NCBI GenBank assembly: GCA_025362415.1
Contig: JANYGM010000123.1
Location: 1 to 6,743, forward strand
Source of the DNA: a bacterium
Lineage (GTDB): Bacteria > Bacteroidota > Bacteroidia > Cytophagales > Thermonemataceae
Reading direction: 5' to 3'
DNA: 6,743 nucleotides
The position numbers and the translations under genes are program-made. A model generated the notes under the pieces. It saw only the letters and a program-made list of their open reading frames with translations. It made no database searches and was not told the DNA's origin. Shown here in pieces: positions 1-5,224 of the stretch (the first letter of the stretch is position 1; every line of letters starts with the position of its first letter).

Positions 1-2830
1 TATCCACTTCAAACACCATATCTCGCCCAATATTTGCCAAATCTCCTGCTTGTGCAATAAGGCGTATAGGTTGCGTGCCAATAACACTATATTCTGGAGG
101 GAAAAGTGCTTTTGCGCCTATGTCAGGCAATAAATATTCTAAAACTGCAACATTATTATCTTCACTAAGTTCTGGTATTTGGTTGAGATAATCTAATTTT
201 ACTTCAAAACGGTTGTTTCCAAAACCTCCACCACTTGCGGGACGTGTAACAGTAAAATAAAGCGTATCTGTGTTGTTTATTTTGTATCTTTTTGTTGTTG
301 TATAATCAATAATAGTTCCATTGCTAAGTGTTCTTTTAACAGAAATACGGAATTTTGTTGTATCAGAAATACCTTGATTATTTGCAATCAGGCGTATTTT
401 GAAAGAATCAGAACGTGCAGTGATGAGGCTATTATTAAAACTTTCTAACGAAATTTGTGTGTTATCCGTGTAATAATCAGGCTTATTTCCCATCACCAAA
501 CGTACTGCTGGGTCTGCTTGCAAGGTCATCTGCTGAAATTGAGAGCGTGTAGTTTGGTCGTTTCCGAAAACAGTGGGCGAGAAGGCAGTTTTAATAACCG
601 TCCTATGCAAAACACCCAAAGGCTCACCTGAAAGGCTTTTTGTGCCATAAGCGGCAAGATGCCAAAATCTAGAAAACGAATGCAAAAACGGGGCAATGCC
701 CTCTCCTGCATTAGCTATCCACGCTATTGCACCTCTGTCATCTCTAAGCAACATCCAATCATCAGCTTGTGCTACAAAAGGCGGGTTGGAATAACCAGAA
801 TACAAGTTACCTAGCAAACAACCATTTGCCAGAATAAGAGGATATTTGCCTTTATTGCGGTAACCTTGCACGTCTTGTGAGGCACTACCAATATCAATTT
901 CAGAGAAAATTGCGCTAGAATGCCCAAAAAAAGTAAGTTGTCCTATTCCTTTGTTAATTTCATCAGCTACATTAATGTACTGAACATTGTTTGTAGTAGT
1001 TTTGGTAATAATTTTACCTATTCCACGCAAAAAATCACCTTCAATAATATTTTTATAATCAGTTACATAATTCTTGAAATTTGCTTGTTCTCCTTGTGAA
1101 ATCCCTCCACTCATAAAAAGCATATTTTTACGCCACACATTGTTTCCTGTAGGATTTTCGTGTTCTTTGACTTTGGTAAGATAGTTGGCTACGTGCAAAG
1201 GAATATTAGCACTTAATCTACCTGTAGGTATTGTATTAACATATTCAAGATTATCAAAACCAGCCGTAAGCGGAATATCACTTCCTGGATAACCGTGTGT
1301 AGGTACAAGATTTTGAACAGCGTGTAATGGATTATTACGAATATCAAAACTGATATTTCCAATATAAAAAAAATTAGGGTCTGTAGGCATCAAAGAAATA
1401 GCACGCCCAAGCAAAAAAAGTGCCTTGGGTTTACTTGTAGTAGGGTTTCCGTCATACATAAATTTAGAAAAATTACGGATAGCCACAGAACTACGTTCAC
1501 CATAATTAAACTGGTTATAAAGCACCTCAATATCCATTAAAATAGGTTTATAACTTCCTCCTAGTGCGCTTGCACGATAGTCTGCATACGCCTGTACAGG
1601 GTCTGCATAACCCCCAGCAGGCTTTCTAAGAATTTGATTACTAATCATCAAATAATCAAAACTAAGCGGATTGATACTCTGAAAATTTATTTTACTAACT
1701 TTTAGGGGAGTTCTAAAATTATTTGTCAAGAAAAAATTACGCTCATTCAACGTATTATCAATAACTGGATTATTAGCTGATGCTATTTGGCGGATATTAG
1801 TAGTATTAGTAATGTCGTATAAAATACTACCAGCAGGAACATTAGCTATATTTAGCAAAGATGTTGCAGAAGGATTAGGCGCAGTATTAAAATAATTTTC
1901 TGTTTGAGAATTGGCATTAACACCCTTAGCATAGCGCAATTTGATGTAATTGATAGAAAATTGCGCTCCTGTGCAAGCAGCACGCAAAATAAACTGACCG
2001 TTTCCTATTGGAAAGTCCGTTATAAGAAGATTAGCTGTAATAATTCCTGCATTATTAGTACCCGAAAGTGTAGTATTGATATTACGCAGTGATGTTGTAG
2101 AATTTCCTACTGAAAAAGTCATTGTAACATTGGAAAGCCCTCTACTCACATACGAAATTTCTATGGTAGGCGTAATATTTCCCTGTGGATTAGTGATATT
2201 AAAGGTAAAATCTCTTGGTGCGCCACTCCCAATGACACTACTTGTAACTCCTTTTCCTTTCGTAAAATCAGCCAAATATGTATAAAAACTACTAATCAAA
2301 CTTGTTCCTGGTGAAAATTGCTCTGCAAACGCCTGCAATTCTTCTTGTATGATGTATGGTTCTGCAACAAGCGCACCAGAAGGTAAATTAAGATTACTCA
2401 TTCTTTTACCATTTGTTGCGCTCAAACTTTGCGTAATAAAGTAGGCTGTTGTATCAGAATAGATGTTTCTGTACGGATTTAGTTGATTGGTATAAGTAGG
2501 GAAATGAAGTTCTCTATCTTGTGTACCGTCATTATTTTTCCCAAAAAAATCAACATAATCTGTGGCATCAAAAACGCCATCAGCTTCACCCTGCACACTT
2601 ATTGCTTGCTCCACACCTCTATGAAAAATTTGTATTTTTTGTGGATTACTAGCTACATTAAAACCTGCAGTAGCCAGTTGTGCGTGTGTAAGGCGGTAAA
2701 GTCCTTTGTCTGTGATAGGGATTTTGAAATATGACTGACTGTAGTTAATCCATTCATTACAATAGAGTTGTGCTGAAGATTTATCTACAAAAAGAAACAA
2801 CAAGAAGAATACAATTATATATTTTTTCAT
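1..2830 (-). CDS. porU2: PorU2-like C25-family (gingipain-type) cysteine peptidase, partial at its C-terminus
   Basis: This frame is open for 943 codons from ATG at 2830 to the window edge, so the C-terminus is missing. Residues 1-20 form a Sec signal peptide (MKK, a hydrophobic core, cleavage near SSA|Q). A PorU-type N-terminal stretch follows (YFKIPITDKGLYRL). The C25 domain spans about 391-783. The catalytic His is H637 in the FFGHSS motif and the Cys is C671 in LANGCLLGN, 34 residues apart, close to the gingipain spacing. The domain ends in DPAVRLVMGNK, and residues 784-905 look like a CARDB/Ig-like domain (E-x-x-E-D-N-N). PorU is the type IX secretion sortase that removes C-terminal sorting signals at the outer membrane; PorU2 is a longer relative annotated in many Cytophagales. 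It lies 71 nt downstream of the shikimate kinase gene, probably with its own promoter. It could instead be a secreted C25 protease without sortase function. No frameshift was seen over the whole length. Confidence 0.85.
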   Translation of the reverse strand, partial: MKKYIIVFFLLFLFVDKSSAQLYCNEWINYSQSYFKIPITDKGLYRLTHAQLATAGFNVASNPQKIQIFHRGVEQAISVQGEADGVFDATDYVDFFGKNNDGTQDRELHFPTYTNQLNPYRNIYSDTTAYFITQSLSATNGKRMSNLNLPSGALVAEPYIIQEELQAFAEQFSPGTSLISSFYTYLADFTKGKGVTSSVIGSGAPRDFTFNITNPQGNITPTIEISYVSRGLSNVTMTFSVGNSTTSLRNINTTLSGTNNAGIITANLLITDFPIGNGQFILRAACTGAQFSINYIKLRYAKGVNANSQTENYFNTAPNPSATSLLNIANVPAGSILYDITNTTNIRQIASANNPVIDNTLNERNFFLTNNFRTPLKVSKINFQSINPLSFDYLMISNQILRKPAGGYADPVQAYADYRASALGGSYKPILMDIEVLYNQFNYGERSSVAIRNFSKFMYDGNPTTSKPKALFLLGRAISLMPTDPNFFYIGNISFDIRNNPLHAVQNLVPTHGYPGSDIPLTAGFDNLEYVNTIPTGRLSANIPLHVANYLTKVKEHENPTGNNVWRKNMLFMSGGISQGEQANFKNYVTDYKNIIEGDFLRGIGKIITKTTTNNVQYINVADEINKGIGQLTFFGHSSAIFSEIDIGSASQDVQGYRNKGKYPLILANGCLLGNLYSGYSNPPFVAQADDWMLLRDDRGAIAWIANAGEGIAPFLHSFSRFWHLAAYGTKSLSGEPLGVLHRTVIKTAFSPTVFGNDQTTRSQFQQMTLQADPAVRLVMGNKPDYYTDNTQISLESFNNSLITARSDSFKIRLIANNQGISDTTKFRISVKRTLSNGTIIDYTTTKRYKINNTDTLYFTVTRPASGGGFGNNRFEVKLDYLNQIPELSEDNNVAVLEYLLPDIGAKALFPPEYSVIGTQPIRLIAQAGDLANIGRDMVFEVD

Positions 2831-2868
2831 AATATTTTTATGAGAGGTAGCATTTTTTAATAAAAACA

Positions 2869-2901
2869 CAAATTAGCATTTTTTTGTTTTATCCGCAAAA
2901 A
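2869..2901 (-). promoter_or_regulatory. Putative Bacteroidota-type promoter for the PorU2-like gene
   Basis: On the minus strand, TTTTTG (2901-2896) is followed after 20 nt by TAATTTG (2875-2869). This resembles the Bacteroidota -33 TTTG and -7 TAnnTTTG elements, although the -7 is one base short of consensus. The spacing equals that of the better promoter at 4082-4113. Transcription would begin near 2862, leaving a leader of about 30 nt. The -33 element overlaps the end of the kinase gene's noncoding border. The region is AT-rich, so chance matches are likely. Confidence 0.35.
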
Positions 2902-3459
2902 TTATGCAAAAATATATGTAAAATGTGCTTTTTCATAATATAGAATACGTTTTTTATAAAGATTAGAAATGAGTTCTTTTATTTCTTGATTAGTTTTATT
3001 GATAAAAAGAGGACGTATATTTTTTTTGTCATTTTCAATACGAGAGATTAGTATGTCCAAATCAGTTTCTAAAAAAATACAAAAGCCGTTTAAAAGCATT
3101 TCAAACCTATTTTCATTGTAGCAAGGTGTACCTCCACCTGTTGCTATGATAATTTTTTTATTGATATTTTCTTTAGCATTCTCTTTAGCATTCTCTTTAG
3201 CATTTTCTATAATAATTCCATTCAAATAATGTGTTTCCATCATTCTGAAAAATGCTTCTCCCTCATCTTGGAAAATTTGGGCAATAGTTTTCTGTTCTTT
3301 TGAGATAATATGCTCATCTAAATCAATAAAAACATAGTCTAATTGCGTTGCAAGTTGTTTTCCTATGGTAGATTTTCCAGAGCAAGGCATTCCCCACAAA
3401 AAAAACAGGTTATGTTGTGGGCTTTCTTGTATGATTTTTTCTAAAAGTATTTCTATCAT
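2902..3459 (-). CDS. aroK: Shikimate kinase (AroK family) with an in-frame repeat insertion
   Basis: This P-loop kinase phosphorylates shikimate at its 3-hydroxyl using ATP, in the cytosolic shikimate pathway to chorismate. Numbered from ATG 3459 (185 aa): Walker A is GMPCSGKST (23-31). The DLD motif (46-48) supplies the shikimate-binding Asp. GEAFFR (67-72) supplies the conserved Arg. GGG (108-110) is the glycine triplet. IRPLF (148-152) is the lid Arg region, and R171 with YYEKA (174-178) ends the domain. The family is usually about 165-175 aa; the excess comes from an N-terminal extension and an NAKE-NAKE-NAKE stretch (86-97). A GTG at 3501 would give 199 aa, but it lies inside an intergenic heptamer repeat, so I chose the ATG preceded by TAAACTA. 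The gene follows the Lrp-type gene by 66 nt and may be cotranscribed with it. The assignment is firm; the exact start is less so. Confidence 0.93.
   Translation of the reverse strand: MIEILLEKIIQESPQHNLFFLWGMPCSGKSTIGKQLATQLDYVFIDLDEHIISKEQKTIAQIFQDEGEAFFRMMETHYLNGIIIENAKENAKENAKENINKKIIIATGGGTPCYNENRFEMLLNGFCIFLETDLDILISRIENDKKNIRPLFINKTNQEIKELISNLYKKRILYYEKAHFTYIFA
3169..3204. repeat. Three in-frame copies of a 12-bp tandem repeat inside aroK
   Basis: On the plus strand, TTCTTTAGCATT is followed by two copies of CTCTTTAGCATT, three 12-bp units differing at one base. On the minus strand they encode Asn-Ala-Lys-Glu three times. The segment lies between the GEAFFR helix and the strand leading to the GGG motif. 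Copy number can change by slippage without breaking the frame. Confidence 0.95.
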
Positions 3460-3496
3460 TAGTTTAGGTTTTGGTGATGTCAAAAACTTGTATTCA

Positions 3497-3517
3497 TTCA
3501 CAATTCACAATTCACAA
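3497..3517. repeat. Heptamer tandem array (TTCACAA x3) between the regulator and kinase genes
   Basis: Three perfect direct copies of TTCACAA (equivalently AATTCAC) lie between the regulator's stop and the kinase's start, followed by TTA. The array has the same 7-bp period and the same AATT core as the array at 4123-4157. A GTG codon at 3501, the alternative kinase start, falls inside it, which argues against that start. It resembles the short tandem heptamer repeats found between genes in some cyanobacteria and Bacteroidota. Confidence 0.9.
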
Positions 3518-3525
3518 TTATTTAT

Positions 3526-3996
3526 TTATTTTAAATCAAAAAAAGTAGGTTTACAAAGTGTTTCTTCCAAAGAAATAAAAGTTTCTGTACGTTGTATGCC
3601 CCCAACTTTTTGTATTTTATCATTCAAAACTTCCCTCAAATGGTTGGTATCTTTACACAAAATCTTGGCAAAAATACTATATGCGCCAGTCGTATAATTA
3701 AGGCTCACAACTTCTGATATTTGTGCTAGTTTCTGCACAACTTCATCATAAAGAGAACTTTTATCAAGGTAAATTCCTAAAAAAGCCGTAACATCCCAAC
3801 CCAATTTGGCATAATTGATAGTGATTTGCGCACCAGTAACAATTCCCAAATCTGTCATTTTGCGCATACGTACGTGTACTGTGCCACTAGACACATTTAC
3901 CTTGTCTGCAATTTCTGTGTAAGGCATATTGGCATCTTGCGTAAGAAGGCTCAATATCTTCAAATCTGTATTATCAATTTGGAAATTTTTATCCAT
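3526..3996 (-). CDS. Lrp/AsnC-family transcriptional regulator
   Basis: This 156-aa protein has the usual Lrp/AsnC length and two-domain plan. Residues 5-65 form the AsnC-type winged helix-turn-helix: IDNTDLKILSLL, then the recognition-helix region VNVSSGTVHVRMRKM and LGIVTGAQITIN. Residues 70-150 form the RAM effector-binding/oligomerisation domain with the typical TTGAYSIFAKI core (102-112). Such proteins sense amino acids or related ligands and bind DNA as dimers to octamers. The ligand and targets cannot be read from this sequence. Regulation of the downstream shikimate kinase or autoregulation is possible but unproven. A TTG at 4029 would give 167 aa, but it lies inside the -7 promoter element, so the ATG at 3996 is preferred. 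The helix-turn-helix residues and overall pattern are intact. Confidence 0.93.
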   Translation of the reverse strand: MDKNFQIDNTDLKILSLLTQDANMPYTEIADKVNVSSGTVHVRMRKMTDLGIVTGAQITINYAKLGWDVTAFLGIYLDKSSLYDEVVQKLAQISEVVSLNYTTGAYSIFAKILCKDTNHLREVLNDKIQKVGGIQRTETFISLEETLCKPTFFDLK

Positions 3997-4026
3997 TTTC
4001 TTAATAGTTTTTTGCTGAATTTTTAA

Positions 4027-4058
4027 CAAATATAGTAATTTTTTGATTAAACTGTAAA
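4027..4058 (-). promoter_or_regulatory. Promoter of the Lrp/AsnC-family gene
   Basis: The minus strand has an exact TAnnTTTG element, TATATTTG (4034-4027). TTTA (4058-4055), one base off the TTTG -33 element, lies 20 nt upstream. Transcription would start near 4021, leaving a leader of about 24 nt to ATG 3996. This placement rules out the longer TTG start at 4029. Confidence 0.55.
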
Positions 4059-4081
4059 TTTTAAATTATTTTATTGAAAAA

Positions 4082-4113
4082 TTTGCAATATACTAATAAA
4101 CCTATTACATTTG
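4082..4113 (+). promoter_or_regulatory. Promoter of the plus-strand tRNA-like RNA gene
   Basis: TTTG (4082-4085) is followed after exactly 20 nt by TACATTTG (4106-4113), a full match to the Bacteroidota TTTG / TAnnTTTG promoter pattern. The two elements sit in a direct repeat of ATTTGCAA (4081-4088 and 4109-4116). Transcription would begin near 4119, about 78 nt before the tRNA-like fold. It points away from the divergent regulator promoter at 4027-4058. No plus-strand protein gene lies downstream, which suggests that the RNA is the product. Confidence 0.55.
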
Positions 4114-4122
4114 CAACAGAGA

Positions 4123-4157
4123 AATTATCAATTACGAATTATCAATTACGAATTACG
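4123..4157. repeat. Heptamer array, five AATTAYS units, in the RNA gene's leader
   Basis: The 14-mer AATTATCAATTACG occurs twice in a row (4123-4136, 4137-4150), followed by AATTACG. This makes five 7-bp units of the form AATTATC/AATTACG. It starts a few bases after the predicted transcription start, so it would be transcribed in the leader of the tRNA-like RNA. It shares its period and AATT core with the array at 3497-3517. Confidence 0.9.
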
Positions 4158-4196
4158 AGAAATACAATTTTAGTTTAATATTTTCTCTTTTAATAA

Positions 4197-4354
4197 TGTA
4201 AGGTGACGAAACTGGCAGACGTGCCCTCCTATCTCGGGGGTGAAGACAAAGGTACAAAGACCAACTTGGTGATAAATAATATACTTCAAAACCTATTATT
4301 TGCCACAAAGTTCGTCCTAACTTCTTCTTAGAGGTTCAACTCCTTTCCTTACAG
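4197..4354 (+). ncRNA. tRNA(Leu)-like class II RNA with non-canonical anticodon loop and ~89-nt variable region
   Basis: The sequence folds as a tRNA. The acceptor stem is TGTAAGG (4197-4203) with CCTTACA (4347-4353), seven perfect pairs. The D arm is ACG/CGT (4206-4208, 4220-4222), with a Leu-type loop containing GG (4214-4215). The anticodon-type arm is CCCTC/GGGGG (4224-4228, 4236-4240). The T arm is AGAGG/CCTTT with loop TTCAACT (4330-4346). Tertiary partners fit: T8 (4204) with A14 (4210), A15 (4211) with T48 (4329). A class II variable stem GAAGA/TCTTC (4242-4246, 4323-4327) sits where expected. Odd points: the 7-nt loop CTATCTC would give anticodon AUC with U at position 37; the discriminator is G, not the A needed by leucyl-tRNA synthetase; no CCA is encoded; the variable region is 89 nt instead of about 15. 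With promoter and terminator it looks like an expressed RNA. It is probably non-decoding; a decayed or intron-bearing tRNA is the alternative. Confidence 0.65.
4266..4309 (+). other. Internal hairpin in the variable region of the tRNA-like RNA
   Basis: AAATAATA (4274-4281) pairs perfectly with TATTATTT (4294-4301) around a 12-nt loop (4282-4293). The stem extends outward through a T-G wobble, one mismatch, GTG/CAC and finally TT/AA. A smaller hairpin AAGTT/AACTT with loop CGTCCT (4308-4323) follows. Together they account for most of the enlarged variable region, so the extra length is structured rather than random filler. Confidence 0.6.
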
Positions 4355-4379
4355 CAAAATAGTTTTTCATAAGATTGGG

Positions 4380-4411
4380 AAAGCCACTACGCCTTGCGTA
4401 GTGGCTTTTTT
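4380..4411 (+). terminator. Intrinsic terminator of the tRNA-like RNA gene
   Basis: A perfect 13-bp GC-rich stem, AAAGCCACTACGC with GCGTAGTGGCTTT, closes a CTT loop and runs into six T residues (4406-4411). It lies 26 nt after the tRNA-like fold. The T tract is good only on the plus strand, which supports a plus-strand transcript of about 290 nt. Confidence 0.85.
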
Positions 4412-4488
4412 ATGTAGAATTAGCATAGTTTTTACAGTTATATTTTTTGTGGTTTTAAGGGTTTGAGATTTTGGATTTTACGACACAC

Positions 4489-4525
4489 AAAAGCCTTTCA
4501 AAAGTAATTTTGAAAGGCTTTTTTT
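4489..4525 (-). terminator. Hairpin terminator after rloB (works mainly as a two-way terminator)
   Basis: A perfect 15-bp stem, AAAAGCCTTTCAAAA with TTTTGAAAGGCTTTT, closes a GTAA loop. It lies 22 nt past the stop codon of the RloB-type gene and would end its minus-strand transcript, where four T residues follow the stem. The plus-strand T tract (4519-4525) is longer, so it is also a back-up stop for plus-strand reading from the RNA gene. The 77 nt between the two terminators show nothing else. Confidence 0.8.
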
Positions 4526-4546
4526 GTAAAACTAAAAGATATTATT

Positions 4547-5224
4547 TTAATTAAATTGCGCTTCTAATGCTTTTACAAGATGATGGATTTTTGTACAAGG
4601 ATTATGTTCGGAAAACTGTTTATCTTGATAGCCGTTTTCTAACTTTTCAGCCCATAAAATTGCTTGTTTTAGATTTCCAAACTCCTGCAAAATTTCATAC
4701 ATATTAGGGAGATTTTTCTCATATTTGAAAGGCTTGCCCATTTTTTTAGTAAGCCATTTTTCTAAATGTGGTTTATAATCTTCTCTGCTCATACCCACAC
4801 TAACATATTCAAAATGAAGTAAATACCACAATTCAAAGGCTTCATTTGTCCAAGCACAATTTATTTTATCAGACATATTTTCTCCTTTATTAATAGCATT
4901 GTCAAAACTTTGAGCAAGAAAGCTATCTTTGTCAAAAACTGCCCAAGTTTGGTCATATATTTTACCATTTTGCACTTGTTCATTCCTAAAGTTGTCTGTC
5001 CAATTAACCAATGATTTTGTATTTCTGGCAGTTCCTTGAATATCAATAAATTGCATTATGCCACGAGGTAGGAGTTTTTTGATGGACTCAAAATAATTAG
5101 GTTCTGTTTTTGTACCTTCACAAACAATCAAAAAATACTGTCTTTGTGGCTTTCCGCCTACTTTTCTTCCTTTTTGGTTATCTTGTTTTTGCTTTGCATT
5201 ATCAATTTTTATCTTCCTTGCCAT
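4547..5224 (-). CDS. rloB: RloB-family Toprim-like protein, second gene of a defence-type pair
   Basis: This 225-aa protein starts with a basic, probably flexible tail (MARKIKIDNAKQKQ...). The core reads YFLIVCEGTKTEPNYFESI (30-48), with E36 as the Toprim acidic residue. WAVFDKDSF (94-102) holds the D98-x-D100 pair, and NEAFELWYLLHF (127-138) matches the RloB hallmark (N/S-P-x-FELW-LLHF). These acidic residues are the expected metal site of a Toprim-like nuclease, though activity is inferred. RloB was named for open reading frames linked to type I restriction loci in Campylobacter; related proteins occur in AbiL-type abortive infection. An in-frame ATG at 5296 would add 24 residues, but ATG 5224 gives the usual MARK start and overlaps the ATPase gene by 23 nt in another frame, suggesting translational coupling. 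Family assignment is good; the defence role is inferred. Confidence 0.88.
   Translation of the reverse strand: MARKIKIDNAKQKQDNQKGRKVGGKPQRQYFLIVCEGTKTEPNYFESIKKLLPRGIMQFIDIQGTARNTKSLVNWTDNFRNEQVQNGKIYDQTWAVFDKDSFLAQSFDNAINKGENMSDKINCAWTNEAFELWYLLHFEYVSVGMSREDYKPHLEKWLTKKMGKPFKYEKNLPNMYEILQEFGNLKQAILWAEKLENGYQDKQFSEHNPCTKIHHLVKALEAQFN

Noticed and set aside
526..711. Minus-strand 61-codon frame within the peptidase gene
   Set aside because: Out of frame with the intact C25 coding sequence and without any motif.
1904..2734. Plus-strand open frames of 62-83 codons (1904-2092, 2076-2285, 2483-2734)
   Set aside because: They lie opposite the continuous PorU2-like coding frame and show no recognisable domains.
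3365..4026. Plus-strand frames opposite aroK and the Lrp-type gene (3365-3697, 3826-4026)
   Set aside because: Antisense to two well-supported genes and without domain signals.
3997..4029. TTG start at 4029 for the Lrp-type regulator
   Set aside because: It sits within the -7 promoter element, and the ATG at 3996 gives the normal family length.
4120..4160. CRISPR array
   Set aside because: Units are 7 bp and directly adjacent, with no spacers; no cas genes are present.
4197..4354. Group I intron in a tRNA(Leu) gene
   Set aside because: The anticodon stem closes locally without removing anything, and the extra length (about 70 nt) is far too short for a group I intron core.
4197..4411. tmRNA (ssrA)
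   Set aside because: The D and anticodon-type arms are complete, there is no plausible tag reading frame or resume codon, and the acceptor end does not match ssrA.
4861..5046. Minus-strand 61-codon frame inside rloB
   Set aside because: A shifted-frame shadow of the RloB coding sequence; the conserved motifs are in the longer frame.
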